A stretch of 64,000 bases of DNA. Source: Centropus unirufus. Its lineage: Eukaryota; Chordata; Aves; Cuculiformes; Centropidae. The translations under genes were made by a program, and so were the position numbers. The stretch covers positions 5,233,422 through 5,297,421 of the forward strand of contig VYZI01000002.1 of the NCBI GenBank assembly GCA_013397695.1, read 5' to 3'. Under the pieces are notes generated by a model. That model was not told the origin of the DNA and searched no databases. It worked only from the letters and a program-made list of their open reading frames with translations. Of the stretch, positions 1-15,024 are shown piece by piece. How positions within the stretch are numbered: position 1 is the first letter of the stretch; every line of letters begins with the position of its first letter.

Positions 1-3000
1 TACCAGCTGGTGAGATGGGAGGGAAGGGTCACCAAGATGCCACAATTGCCTGCTCCTTGCATTTCACAGACCCTAAGGACTGTCACAGCAGCACATGCCA
101 AGTGGACAGAGAGAAAAAGTTCTGCTGAAACTATACAACCAGCTCCTACATAGAAGTGTTCATCTTCAGAGCCTTTGTAGGGTCTTCACAGAGCCACGCA
201 GCTCTGGGACATAGCAATACCAGTGCTAGCCTGTTCAAAAAGCAAGCTACAATACTCCTCCCTTCTTTCAGAAGATCCTGACCTTACTTGTGGAGGCAAG
301 TTCCATGTCTCTGTGAAGTGAAAGTTACTGGATTAGCTTGGAAGGACTTGGCCTATGGCTGTTGGAGGTTTTCACAAGTAGATTCCTCATGTGCCTCTGG
401 AAATGCTTTGTACAAGACAGGAAATGCTTGTGAAGTGTTTTTGACTGAGATTCCAGGTTTATAAGGGTGTCTTATGATCTGCATGGCACTATATAGAATA
501 GGCAGAAAAGTGCAGGTTTTTTTTTCTATTATATATGCAAGACTACAATCAAGGAATGACAAAAACTACCTTTGCCTTTTGGGATGAAGTAAGCAAATTA
601 ATCATTTACTTCCCAAGAGTGTTACAGAGTTGAAGGGCACAGAAGCATTAAATTTGTTAGGCAATAATTACAAACGAAATATGGTGTTGTAGATTATGCA
701 TCCAAACATGACTTTCTGTTTTAGAACTTACCTTGGTGCAAGTTAAGTCTAGCTAATACTAACACACAAGATCTTTAAATCTACACATAATAAACAGAGC
801 ACTTCAGTTTCATCTATTTGGATTTATAAACAACATAAGTGCAACAATCTGGTGCTGTGCCACAAAAATACAGTTCTTGGAACAAGAGGCCCACAATTCA
901 TTGTTTCCATAGCACACGGCAAAGTTTATACTAATGAAACACAACCACCCCATTTGCAAATAATGTACACATCACAGCTCGTCTCCTAAAACTCATTAAA
1001 ACTGACAACAATCTAACTTTGTCCTGGCAATCAAATAACTCAAAATGTTTCAGGCTTGGGGGAGGAAATAAAAGCTTAAAAACTGTGGTACTTCTGCTTA
1101 CCAAGTTAAAAGTGCTGTGTCTGAAAATACTTTATATAGGGAGGGGAAACCAGCTTCTGCAGTCAGTTGCTGGCAAGTTAGGGCTATTGAGATCAAACCA
1201 ACTGGTAATCAATGCCAAAGTGTAGAGCCAGCTTCTACCAAACAACAGTGGGGTAGAAGGGAGCATCTTGAGGAGCTCAGAGGTCAGAAGTAATCCTGCC
1301 CCACATGCCATGATGCCTGGAGTTTGCCACAGTTGTTCAACTGCCTCAGTTGTACAAGGGCAGGGGAGGGAACGGCAGAAGGAGTGCATCTGTGCAATGA
1401 AGTCACTGCAGTGCATGTCCCTCCTTGATTTTCATCCTATGTGCACATGGATAAGAAGACAGCCACATTGCAAACTCATAGGACTCTACGTATGTCTCCA
1501 AAAGGAGGAAAAAACATTGTCAAGTTTAATTCTGAAAATACCTCTGCAAGAACACAATGGCCATTTAGTCTTAATGACACAAGTTTATATTTTCAAAAAC
1601 TTCATCTAGACTTTGCAGTTTAGGTCCTATTTAAATGGAACACACTATTTTTACCCTGCTAATGCAATTCCTACCTGATATGAAGCATAAGGAAGCAGAA
1701 AGTCTATCGTGGAGTGATTTACTATATACCATGCCACAGGAGCAATCCTGCATTGCTCAGAGCTTGGAAAGTCTTGCACAGCAACATCCATCCTGATTCC
1801 AGCAGTGCCCAAGACTCCTTGCCAGGTCAACAGGCAATGACCTGACCATGGTTGTTCATATCAATGTTCACCTTGACCCCAGCTACACAACATGCCCTGG
1901 ACAAGAGACCTTGCAACCCCTCGGTGAGTCCAGAGAGCCAGGAGTACAGTAGATCCCTTCCTCCATGAGAGAAGCGACCATAAGAACAACCTGCTGGGTA
2001 CGGGATTTCTACCTCAGCTCCCCACAGAATGACGAATACACCAAGACTTGCTCCGTATGGCATTCTGTGGCCTGGGACCAAGATCAAAAAAATTTCTAGA
2101 TCAGAATACATGGTCAACAGTCACACAATGGAAGCCACACAGTAAAATTATAACTCACTGTGGAGAGAAGAGTTTTCAGGCTTTCCTCTGGACCAGTCCT
2201 GAAGAACTAATAAAGATTAGAAAGTGCTTGACCCACTTTTATCCCAATGCAAAGCATATTTCTTTGTTTATATATATATTTGCATATCTCAATATATGTT
2301 ATCAGAAAAAAAATAATCAAAAAACCCATGTTATTTTAATGTGCACATTTCTTCTTCTGCAGAGTGAACAAAAAAAATAAGACAGATGAGTAGTCATGCT
2401 CTTCTTATTACCCTTATGATAAGCTTTTCAGATACAGAGTTGGTAAACCCATTTTGAATAGCAAGCATTTACTTGATTCTATTATTTTACAATTTCTGTG
2501 GGAGATTTCTTGTAACCTTGGAAATTACACACTTGGTTCTAGGAAGAAAAATCAGCTTTACTCAGACTTCTAAGTAATTCAGATATATGGCATGCAGCAT
2601 CAAAAACAGAAGTCTAATATCAACAAACTCACAAGTAGATTTTATGACTGTTAAATATACATGTTGCAAAAGATTAGATTTACTGTTTTGCTCAGATTGT
2701 GTTAGTCATTTATAATATTTGAGCACTGAGCAACATAAACTTATTTTATGATCCTTTCATCCTTTCTCAAAAGGATTCCAGGCTCCTACCTAGGCAAATT
2801 TAAGACAATGTTTTCTGGGATATGGGCACTGCACATATAAAAGTATTATTTCTGATGGATAACAGTCTTTTAAGGTCTTTCAGGATCAATTAATTTATGA
2901 ATTACATGGCAGAGTAGGGATTTTGAAGGGCTTAATTTCAGTTATATGCTGAACTTCCCTTGAAGCAGTTTTTATACAAAAAGTAGGACTAAAAATAGCA

Positions 3001-6000
3001 TGTTCTCTCAAATTGATTCTGACAGTTCTGATAGAATTTAACTATCTTATTCTTTACTTATCAAAAGGTGGACAATGTGGCCCATCCCTATTTAGAAATA
3101 GGAATATGCACAGAAAAAAGTGCCAAATAACAAAGAATAATACTTAGGCTTGCTTTATTCACAGTGGAGTTACAAAAAGCAATGCAGTTGCTGTAAAATA
3201 AAATTTAGAGTAAGGAATGAATTATGCAAATAAATGTCGCATAAACATTAAGATAAACAACTCAATAAAACTTTTTGATAATGTACTGGCAAACTGACTT
3301 CATGAGAGCCAGATTTCCAACAAAGCCTCCTACCTCCACTTTGTCAGCCCTAATCCAATTCAGGTAAATCAGAAGTAAGTTACTACTGACAAGTTATTTA
3401 GAGGTCAATGAGAAATTAGTCTCAAGGTCCATCTTATTCCAAAATAGTATTGCTGCTTCTGCTCAAGGCTCAACAAAAATATCAAACTGTGATGAGCATA
3501 ATTATGGGAAAATACTTACCCCCCTAAGGACTGAAGCATAGGGAAATTTCCACTGCCATCGTAAGTCAGCTTTATAGATAACACCTCAACAGTTAGAGCT
3601 GTTATTTATTTCTCTTTTATCTTCCCTCTCTTTTCTTACAGCAAGGAAAAAACCCAACAGCCCTCAAAACTGAGGAGAATCTGCTAGCAAGCTAAAGAAG
3701 TGACAATAAAATTCTGACCTCAGGAGATTTTGGATGCAAGCAGCAACTATGAATATTGCTGCTAAACAGAATTTGGCTGGGTGTTTGCAGTACAATATTT
3801 CAAGAAATCCAGATTGGCCGCAATGAAGAGCTCTGTTTATTGCTGACAGGGTGTGGCAATATGCAAGAAATTCATGGTATCCTGAGAAGGAGTTTCTTAA
3901 CTTCCTTTTCATTACGTTCAATGGTTTTTGTTTCACAATGGAAGAGTGTAAAAAAAAGAAAGCTGACAACATTTACATTCAAATTTCTCCTGCAAATTGT
4001 AGTGGTCTTCAGTATCACCTAAGAAGAAGATCTAATATGACCACAATTTTTCTTAATTCTGAAAGAGTCAAACACTCTTTCTCTTTGGCATGTTACCCAA
4101 GAAGCACTACCTGACGATGTTTATTCAGATCTTGATTTCTTGAAGTTTCATTTTCAGGTGTCACTTTTGACACTAATGCTCTCAACACAAACATAATTTC
4201 CATCAAGAGATGAAATATCCATTTAACATTTGTATAATAATTCTTCTATCTCTTTTAATAAAAATTATTAGATGAAGAGGAAAGTTTTGTTCAGAATTAA
4301 ACCCAAATATATCTGTTCCATAGAGTAATGGTTTCACTCTCTGAAGAGTCTTTAGACAACACTAAACTAATGAGATTTTGAGAAAAATAAAAAAATATTA
4401 ATTCATTGTGAAGTTAAAATTGTCCTGAAGTCCAAACAATCATGTAATTCTCTTGAAAGAAGCATATACACGAAATTCCAGTGATAAATGAAAAAAACTG
4501 TCTAAGCACACCAAAAAACATTTCATATGGAAATGGCAGATTCTATGCCAACTCTGAAAATATCGAATCATCCATATACAAACAAGTCAAATGCAAGATA
4601 GATTCATTTCTTATATCTCCAATCATCTGTTTAAAACTGATGTTGTTAAACTATTTCAAACTTTTAATTTAGAGTTCAACTTACTACCAGTTAATAAATT
4701 CTTGGGCTTCAGCTGAGCATAGTAACTGACTGTGCACATTCTTAGAGCACAAGCAAACTGAGGAGAAAAAATAATCATTTAAACCTCTGTGAAAAGGGTT
4801 GTTTGACCTAATGATTTCTGCGTTGTGCTTGTCATGGGCTACTGGATTGCACACAAATCCTCCACAACCACGCAGTAACCCCGTAAGCCAATGTAACTCA
4901 ATTTCATGTCTGACTACATAGGCAGAATTGAATTGATAGAATTTGAGCAAAGTTTCACATTGCCAAGAAGGTTACAGTCTTCTAATGTAACAAATACTTT
5001 GCTAAAAGAGGGAACATATTCAGCATTTCTCTGCTCTAAGGCTTTATGTACACGTAAATGTTCCACTGCTGATTTTAGCAATACTGAGGTAGTTTCCAAG
5101 TGGTACATCCGGGTTTGTGTATTGCAGTTGTACTGATATTAGCATAGATGTACTGGTGTAGTTACTTCTGTACTGCAGAAAGGCTATTTCTTCATTATTA
5201 GGAACCTTCAGCCCTGTGTAATTATAACCATATTTGTGAGCTACATCAGTTCTCAAAATAATTGAACTAGTTCAAAAACACCATCCCTTTCAAGGAAGGA
5301 CATTTTGAAATGGACATTTTAGAGTTTTCAGGTGGCATGTAATCTAGGTTTCTCTGATGCATTTATACACCCCTTTATGTGTAAGGAAGGTAAAGATGAG
5401 AAGCTGTTTCACATGCAGACAGCAGGCCAAATCATACTGTTAAAAATGCAGGGAAACTATGTGGAAAGTAACAGAAAAAACAGCTAGCAGACTTTGTCTG
5501 AACTCCAAAATGCACAAATGAGTCAATTGCAAGGAATACATCATCATGATATGAACTATCTCTACAAGAAAGTTCTGACCTAACACGGGAAACAAGAAAC
5601 GTCTTGTATAAGACTGCTGAAATTCCAATTGTTTCGTGAACTGCATATTGACAGCATAAATTTTTGCCCACCTTGAAAAAGCTGCCTGGTTTTTGCTGCC
5701 CGAATAGTTATTTTGACTAAAGAACTAAAATAGCCAATAACTTGTTGAAAATAGGGGGAAAGCAGATTCACGCAGATTCTCTTTATTTCCAAAATGGCAT
5801 ACACAGTTTGTGTCATTTGAAGGCATGTGTTTGTGTTTGAAGACTGAAGACTTGCATGGTGCCGGCATAACATGTAGGACTTCTAAAGCAGTGCAATAAT
5901 CCATCACACATCATCGACCCTAGCGTGAATGTCAATCCCTTTTGAAAGAATACAATGAAAGAGACATCAAGGCCTTCAATATTTCCCCCATTACCATAAT

Positions 6001-7690
6001 GTAGAGGGCATTCAGGTAATGACTACCACCCTAGAAGAGCAGTGACAGCTTCCTGGTCCATCACACTTTGACCAGAAGCCTTTTGTGCACTATTTTGTGC
6101 TCTGAATTGCAGCGGGACCAGGAGTAGCAGCCCACAGTAGTCTCTGCTGACCTGGCAAACTACTGGAAAGTGGTGGAGTTGAAGGTCTGTCCCTTTTCCA
6201 TCTGCTGGATCTTCCACTTCTCTACAAGGAGGAAAGGAAAAGTTCAAATAGAGACAACTATAGAAAATCCAGTAGATGCTTTGGGGAAAAGAGAAGGATC
6301 AGCTGGGGTTTCAGAGTCAAGCAAAGAGAAAGGCGTAGGGTGGTCACTAGAGAGTCCATAGAGTGCACACATGTCAACGCTAAGCTGCATCCAATGTCCC
6401 TCTGAGAAGGGGCACTTTCCTCTCCCAGGGCATCTGTTAGTGCGTGATGTCTTCTGCAGTGAGGGAAGACCAGGAGAAATAACTCAGTAGTACCTACTGG
6501 CTTGAATATATTCTGGCAGCAAGACAGTGCAACAGGCAGCAGAAATAGCAGCAGAGTCATGATAAGCAAGGGCAAAGCTAGATTAACTGTATTCTCTTGA
6601 GAAGGAGCAGTGTTAGACTGTGGGTTGAAGAAGTAGAAGCACCTCTCTGAACACCTACTGATGAGGAATTCCCCTGAAGTTCTTCACATCTCCAAAAAGT
6701 TCAGGGAATTCTTCAATGGGAACTAAGACCCATAACAGATTAAAACAGAGCTTCATCCAACTTACACTCAGAAAATATCCTTCAACAGTATTTTATACTT
6801 TATGTTTCAAACAAAGCACAACATAGGAGGTGAACATACTGGCCATTTAAAACGTATCTTCTTAACTTCTGTCAGTGGTTATAAATCAGAGGGCTGATGG
6901 GGGCAGGCTGTTCATCTAGTCCAGGTGGATCATCTAAGCAGATAATTTAGTCCCTGTGATATCTAAATCATGGCCTATTTATTTTAAATTCCAACAAAGG
7001 GCTAATTAGGGCAAATTACAGTAGCAGTGGTAGTGACGTGGCCCCTCATACACAAAAAAACTTGGCAGAGACCAAACTCCACTTACACATAGGTCAGCAA
7101 AAAGAAAAGAGCACATTGCACTTTGTCATATCTCATTTGGGCTGCCTTCAAAATGCTGAGCTAGAGGCAAAAGATACCATGGTTCATTTGCCATTCCCCG
7201 TCTAATCCTTTCACCTTTAATTTATTTTAAAAGTTTAATCAGAAGTTCATAAAGCTCAGATATAAATTTTTAAATAAAAAAAATTAAGCACCTGCAGGTA
7301 AGCTTTTTAGGAACTCGTGTCTGGCCCAAGTTTCATTATGAATAGGGACTTTGGCAGTTCGCTTTTCTGCAAATCCTATTGTGATAAAATGGAACTTTCA
7401 TTTCCTCGTTGTTGCTGCAGGGATATGTCATTTACCGAAAATAAATAGACTTCTATTGCAAAGAAACCATGCTCCAATCAGGGTCAGTGAAAATCTGCAC
7501 CTCACTCTGGAGTTTCTGGCAGCATAGTAATAACTTTTCTGCAGAAATTGTCACTAACTGGTAGAAGTCTTGGTGCCAATAATGAAAGCACTTGTAGATG
7601 TTCTTAGTGTACAAATAATGTAACATTTGCAAAAGGAAAAACCTGACTAAATTTGGGCTTTTCAATTTACTGTTGGCTGATGAAATTGGT
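1..7690. other. Intergenic DNA, no gene recognised
   Basis: AT-rich sequence upstream of CPEB2. Open frames here are short (about 110 codons at most), overlap on both strands, and show no recognisable domain, splice pattern or codon bias. I recognise no RNA gene or repeat family in this stretch, although unrecognised old repeats are likely. Confidence 0.6.
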
Positions 7691-7699
7691 TATATTAAT

Positions 7700-8890
7700 A
7701 GCTCTTCAAAGAAGTCAGACAACTTGGAACGCTGATTGTTATAGTGTTCTTGGATTTCCAGGAGACGGTGTCTTGACAAGATCTCTCTCAAGGCTCTTAA
7801 ACAAACTAAGTTATCAGAATGGCGAAAATTCTTTAGTAGATCAATGATGTGTTGGAACATAGGGATAAACTGTTTTCATCATGGGAGAGAAGCGATCAGG
7901 GATCTGCATTTGAACATATATTCAGTATATTCATAAATGATCTGGAAAACGGAATTAACAATAAGATGGCAAAGCTAACCGATGACACAAATCACTTTGA
8001 ACCGTCAGTACTTACACAGGTGTCATTATACGGAATGCTGAGTGATTCAGCAACAAATACGTAGACATTAATATCAATAGAAGCAAAGCAATATACATGG
8101 GAAAAAACCTAAATGCACATACACATTGATAATAACAGATAAATAATTTATTATCACTTCAGAAAGAATCTTGGACTCCTTGTTAAGACCTCTCAGAAAA
8201 CACCAGTCCAGCACTTGCTGGCACACATAAAATGAGAACTAAATGTTACAAATCTTTATAAAAAGAAAACCCAAAGGACAAAATGTTACATGACTGTATA
8301 AACCCAGATTATCTCCACATCCAAAACACTTCACCTAGGTCAGACTGACTTATGTCCAGAGGTTTATTAGAAGTAGGAATGGCATAAGGTGGACAACACA
8401 AGTGGCAGTATACGACTACAACTGTGTGAGGATGGATGAAAGTACTTTTCATCTTGAAAAAGAGATGACTCAGAGGAACTATGATACTGCATATAAAACT
8501 GAGAATAGCATAGACTAAGTAAGGAACAAATGTTCACTATTTCTCGTATCATGAGTCTCAGCAGGCACCAAACATTGTCATTTAAATCAGAAAGATTTTT
8601 TCCTACAATGCATCACTACACTGTGTAGTTAATTGCTAAAAGAATGTTGTGTGTAATAAAAATACAAGTGGGTTTCATAAATAATCAGGACAATCTATAG
8701 AGAAAGGATTCAGCATCTAATAAATAAATAATGCACTCAAATCTAAAGTTCAAGTACTAAGTGTATTGTGCACTGCTAAGAATTGGTGAAAGTATCACTT
8801 TGTGCTTATCCTATTCTAACCCCTAAGAAATAGTTAAAAGACTGTACCCTGCTCTGATTTAGTGTGGCCATTCTTATCCTATTATTTAGA
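7700..8890 (+). mobile_element. Ancient CR1-type LINE fragment, 3' portion
   Basis: This is a heavily decayed copy of a CR1 non-LTR retrotransposon in + orientation, truncated at its 5' end. Around 7,900-8,010 the translation still reads like the CR1 reverse transcriptase, with FSIFINDLENGINNK followed by LTDDTN where active copies carry a F/YADD-type catalytic motif. Further matches to remembered CR1 3' sequence follow at 8,161-8,220 (ESWTP-like region), 8,330-8,390 and 8,440-8,560. The end near 8,870-8,890 resembles the CR1 3' terminus shared with turtles and crocodilians, so the copy is probably older than birds. Many indels and stops show it is dead. Boundaries are approximate. Confidence 0.75.
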
Positions 8891-11800
8891 CCCAAAAGCC
8901 AGAAGTTTCATGATCTAATTATATCTGCCTTCAAGAAACAACTTAAATTTGGCTTCTATTTTCAGCACCAGGCAGGAAAGCCATCAATTCTCTCTTGCAA
9001 TAAATAGGGGCTGAACACTGCTGGCACAATTATTAACTCCTTCCTCCACCAAGCATATTCTGTACTGCTGCAGCAATCCCATCTGATTTCAGAACAAACT
9101 CTGCTCCCTACTTACTCTTCTGCAGCTGCCTGTGTAAGCAATTGATCTCCCATCTTGTTCTTCATTATATTTATCATATTGTACTTTACTTATTCTTGCA
9201 GATAGAGGAAGCTTTTGTGTTCTGTTAGACATCTGACAGTGTATTACATATGACCTTTTATTCACATTGCGTTGTATTTAAAAGCAATACATCCAATAGT
9301 TTTACATTCTGCAGTACAATTTTCTCTTTTGAACTGACTTTTATTCAGCTTTGTCTCTCCCAACATGTCAGAGTGTGAAAAAGTATAATTCATACCCAGG
9401 ATGTCATAAATGTGGATAATATATTTCCAACATCATACACACCAAAGTATTGATAGCACGTTTTATTGATCAGATACTTAAATTCATTTAGTCATAAAAA
9501 TGTTTTAATCATAAAATCGGTAGTTAGATGGGCGCATGAAGCTGCAGTTAAAAACGGAAGAGGTGAGAAAGCCACAGCATGCTCAGGCTTCAAGGAGTGT
9601 TGCTCCTCAGCACTAATGAGAAGGCAAGGTGTGCAAAACCAGCCCTGTCCACTTCTCACCCCTAGGCAAGCTTATGAACAAATTAAACTGGAGAAAAAAC
9701 AAGAGCTATAGATAATGACTGAGCTTTTTAATAGAGTTTATATGCTTCACTTCCACAGCATTTTAATGAAATTTGAATGCCTTAATTCTTCTGGGTTCTT
9801 TCAAAAATCCCAGTCTGCATCATCAGATGCATAAACTATGACTGAATGCTTGCTTCTAACATTTCCTTGTCACAAGGCAGATGAACCACATTCTGCGTAA
9901 ACGGTAAATTGCATTTACAACAACCCAATATAGTACAGGAAGGCCTGGACTAACCCCAAATACAACGGATGGTTTGTAAAAGCTGTAGATCCTGACTGGC
10001 CTTCAGAAGGTAGACAGCAAGTGAATAAACACCAGAAGGCTTGTTCTCGGAATAAATAAAAAATCTATTTCCAGAAACTTTAGGGCCTTTAAAATACTGA
10101 GTTTGCAGCAATAGAAACAGGGATACAAGAAGTGTCTATTTTATTTTTTCACCTTTTTGCATCAGTGGATCTGAAACTACTCTGCAAAGTGTGCGTGCAT
10201 ACATCTGTTACAGGGCAGAAGCTCAGTAAGCAATAAAGGTCAAAAGGAAGGGTTGGCAGGAGTTCTTGCGGTGTAGCAGCCCTCCAGAGACACTGAGTCC
10301 CACAAGAGCCAGGAACATGGGTGCTTCAAAGAATGTCATCCTAATTCAGGATGACCTAGTCCTATTTATTCGCTCTGGATACATAAAGACAGGGTTTTGT
10401 GACACCTTAGGGATAAAATGCTCCTTTTAACCTGTGCATATCTTGCAGGGTTTGGTTAAGGGAGGCTGATTTTGAGGAGAGGGCTTTTGAGGATTTTGAG
10501 GAGAGAGACTTTTGTGACAAGGCTAGTTACAGAAGCTGAAAATGAATGTCACACAGCACACAAGTCTGACGTGCTTTACGTATTTTTTTCAGCAGGTCTA
10601 TTTATTGAGAGATTGGTTCTGACGGTTTGAAGCAACACTGTGTTAGCACACTCTGCTTCTTCATTCTGGTAATTAACAGTAAGCTTCACAAATGCCGGCT
10701 GAAAATTTTCTTAGGCAGATTTTCTTTTTAGCTTGGCTTCCTGAGGAAATGAAGCTTGCGTGCATCATGCTGTCTCTCTGTCATGTCTGTTCAGCTTCAA
10801 CCAAATTGAACAGAGTAGACAATTCTAAAATAGTAAGATCTCACAACAGACCTGTACAGCATTCAGCACATCATGGAAGGCAGCTCCCAAAGCCAGTAAT
10901 TTTGTTGCTAGCAGAGAAGGGCAGTCAACTAGGTTCAGCTGGTAGCAGCTGTTAACCACACTGGACATGCAGAGGCTGGCCACTTTGCATGCATGCATCT
11001 CCAGAATTGTATATGGTGGGTCATTCCCAGTCCTTAGGCCAAGTAACAGCAGCTAAAAACCAAGGAAAAAAAATCTAAGTGTGACGCTGTGGAAGAGGAG
11101 CTAAGGGGGAGTGAGCAACCACTGTGTAGACAGAAAGGCTGGAAGATACCATGGTAGAGAGTCAAACCAAGAGCAAAACAGTCATTATTTCTGCTATTCA
11201 GGGAATTATCTGAATCTGTTGGATTTTTCCCTTCTTCTCTCCCAGTCCATCTTTGTCCAATTTCCCAGCTGGACTTACCTTTGCTTGCAGCTCACAGGTA
11301 CAAACCTCTGACAATCACAGGGTTCCAAAGAGCAAAGGGTATTTGGTCACCTGTTAGATGATAGGTACACCGTAAGCCCACAATATTCAATGCACAATAT
11401 ATTTATCATAAGCCAATGTCACATGTGGTGCAAACCGATGACATGCCATAAAATTGATGATCCATAAGGTGACTTATGGGATTAGCCAATATGTCTATTT
11501 ACATAAGCCAGTGCCTGTTTCACTTGCACAAAAGAAGCAGCAATTGAAAACGTATCCCTTCACTGGATCCACAAGAATATTTAATGGCCCATGTAAGATG
11601 GAGGCTCCTTTTCCTTCGCACGCTTAAGAAGGGAATGGGGTGACATTGATGAAATCGGGCTCTTCTCACAACTTTGTGGTATGATAACAGGCACCTCTTG
11701 ACAGCCTCAGCTTGCTGTAGGGAAAGGAGGATCCCTGTGAAGCACGCAAGCCACAGAGTGCAGTGTAAGCCACCTGCCAGCACGGCCACCAGGCAGAACG

Positions 11801-14800
11801 CTGGCAGTGCCTCAGGAGATGACGGCAGGTATCCTTGCTGCCAGTAACTCCCGACAACCCTTTTTCCCCTCACTGCCCTTTGCAATTCAGCAGAACAAAA
11901 CCAATAAGAAAAAGCTAATGCATCTTCCTTTTCCAGGACTGGATTATTAGTATGATTTTTATTTTCACTTTGGAGGTGCCGTTTTGTTAAACAAAAAGCA
12001 TGGAGGGCTGCAGAAGGAAACACAGCCTCACAGGCAATGCTGCTGCAAGAACAGTGAACCTTTTGTTAGCTACTGCATGCAGCTGGCAAGCTGGTATTCG
12101 AGCAGCCTGCGTGGCAGCTCTGCAGCTCCGTCAAGCATCACGACTGGCATCAGCCCCTTTTGGAAAAATAAACCGTATTTGTAACCTATAAATCTTACTG
12201 CAGCAAAACGAAGCTGGGAATATCTTTAGAAATCAGTAGAACGTGAATCAGAACAGGCAACCTGCTGCCTTGTATGTGACGTAACCCTTCACCCATTTAC
12301 CACTGCTTTTCCCCAGTGGGTTATGTATAAATAAATAAATAAAACTGAATCTTGAAGAAATTAAGCTAATACAAACACCGAGAAAGGCTGTGATACCTCT
12401 GCCTCAGGCTCCAGTAATTGTGAGTTGATTATACGAGGTGATCATAATTACAATCTCAGTTATGAATAGATGTCATGACGAAGAGGAAAGCAAAAAAGAC
12501 CTCAAAGTCCTTGCTCCCCTGACTTAGGGAGGAAACCATGTGATCCTCCAGCCAGCTGGAAGATAGCTATATAAAAAAGGATTCCAGTGCAGAGAACTAG
12601 CCCAATCTCCCCAAGGTTTTATAACCAGATACGTCCGCCCCTAAGGTTTCAGAGGAAAATGAAATTTAAAAATCCAGAATTAACCTAGAGAATCAGCTTC
12701 TTGCTTCTGCAAGTAGCCAGCTGTAGCCCTGAAGCACAAGACTTTTTTTTTTTTCAGTCATCATCTTAATGCAGAGCTGAGCATGTGGAACACTTGGAGG
12801 GCAATGAGAGCTTTCTATTCTCCTCCACAGCTTATGGAGAAGGGAGTGACAAAGGACAAATTTAAATTAGCAGATACACAGATTGTACAAAAGAAATTCC
12901 CTCCGTGAACATCCAGAGAAATACAGACCTGTTCCCAGAGTCAGCTTAAAGTTTATCCAGTTGGATTAAATTCCTAGCAATTGTAAGTCTACCACCTACT
13001 TACATTGAGAAATTATTCCTATGCATAATCACTGTGACTACATCTTTATAGTGATTGAATTTTTCAAGCTTTGATTTCCAGCCATTGGATCTGTTCTGTC
13101 TTTTTCTGCAAGACTGAAATCTATACTTGATTTAGTTGTTCTTTTGTTCCTAATGCATTGGAAATGCCTTCTTATTGTCTTAAGTTCTGAAGGCCACTAA
13201 TAATTCCCTATTACTTTCAACTTCTCTAGTAGTAACATTTTCTAGATTCAATTTTCATTCCCAGTTATAACCCCCTTTTCCATACTTAACATATTGATTT
13301 CTTGTTTAATTATCACCTTTATGCCTTCTTTATAAGGCTAGCATTCTTCTCCAAGGTAGTTTATTCATGTGCTCATTAAAGCATAGCCTTTAGAAAACCC
13401 AGCAGGACTTCCTTGAGAAGTCCCATTTTCCATTAAAACTTACCCTTTTAGCACTCAGTTGGGGAAACAAGTTGTTCTGATGAAGGGATCGATTTTATGT
13501 TTCACATACCACCTGGTGCCGGATCTGTTTCCAGAAAGCAGAGGGTACCGCAGTACCTACAAGTTTTTTGCCATCAGTGGCTGACACTGTTCAGTACATT
13601 GGAAAATCCCACACTGATTTATCTCCTGTTCCATGCGAACATTTCCATCTCACGATACCCTTGAGATTTCCCTGAGATTAGATCTTCAGAAGATTTAAGG
13701 TGCTCTTTGTCCTAATGATGATCAGAAGGAGTCTTCTCTCTGGATTTACTGATGGCGATGCAGCTTTTCCTGACACACTGTGGACAAGTCCTAGAAAGAA
13801 GTGCTCTCCACAATATATTCCCTGTGTGCCTGTAACAAAACCCCACCAGTCACATGTTTGGCTTTGCTGTTAGTGAAGTGCATGGAAGTTGGTGTCATTT
13901 TCATGCCACATTAGAAATGTCAAATTCATTATCCTCATTTGAAATTTTTATTTTTTTAAAAAATTATCTTTAAAAGTACTATGGTGATATTATTTCTCTT
14001 TAACACACCATTTAAATCAAAATTATTCTTGTTTTTCATACTTTGATATCTACAAGTGCAATATAATGTGGAGAAGTCAACTGCACAGTTTTTATTTTGC
14101 AAGCAAACTGCCAGTATTAATGTGATAGCTTTGGTTTGTTTTGGATTGTTTTCTCATTCTGGCACTTGGAATCCAAAATAAAACAAGATTAGCAATGAAT
14201 ATTGATCAACTTTTTATTACCCAGCACATCAAACACCATACCCAAGAAGCTTTTGTTAAAAAACTGTGACACTTGAAAATATTTTCAGACATTTTCTGGC
14301 TCCTCTAAAATAAAGCAAGTTGATTTCTTATCCCACCAGAATTTACTATACTGCATAGGTAAATCTATATGAGGCACAAAAAGAATAAAAAGAAACAAGT
14401 ACCATCACGTTCAAATTAAAAAAAATATTATGATAAGCACATTTTCTTAAAATGTAAAATTCAAGTAGCCACTACTTACTCACCAGCACTACCACGATGA
14501 AGCCATTAAGTCATGACTAATCACTTAACATCAAGCAAGTTCATTCACATCAAAGAAAAGAAACCAAACACAAAGACCTAGTATGTCATAAGGATCACAC
14601 TGGAGCTGGGAAACTTTTTAGAGTTTCTTCTCTAAAGTTTGAAGGAATTTCTCTGGACTTTTGTATTTTTTAACTAACGCAGGAAGAGAAGAGAGTGCGC
14701 ATAGGACAAACAATCCCTGAGGAGGATATGACACCAGTGGTCCCTAGTCTAAGAAACATCAAAAGTATACAAAACAAAAATATCACTGTGGCAACGGGAG

Positions 14801-15024
14801 CTTGAAGGAATCCTGGAATATGTTGTGGCTTGTTACAGCCTCCTCCCAAGGGCACTGCTCAGTAACACGGGTCCAGCTCTTCAGAAGGAAAGAACTGAAC
14901 CCACATCCACCATGGTGTGGGTGGGTGCTGAAGTCAATAGGCTTTAGTGTAAAATAAGGAGAGCACCCCTCTTTTCTTCCTAAAGCTTTGTGAGCTTCAT
15001 TATATGTAGGCAAAAATGAAACCT
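8891..15024. other. Intergenic DNA, no gene recognised
   Basis: No supportable gene. The longest open frame (minus strand, 11,520-12,023) has no recognisable domain and is treated as chance. A short TAAA-type simple repeat lies near 12,327-12,345. The part around 11,500-12,200 is somewhat richer in GC than its surroundings. Confidence 0.55.

Noticed and set aside
11520..12023. 167-codon open frame on the minus strand
   Set aside because: No recognisable domain, mixed Leu/Cys/Ser composition, overlapped by frames on both strands, and no splice or promoter context. Treated as chance in a slightly GC-richer patch.
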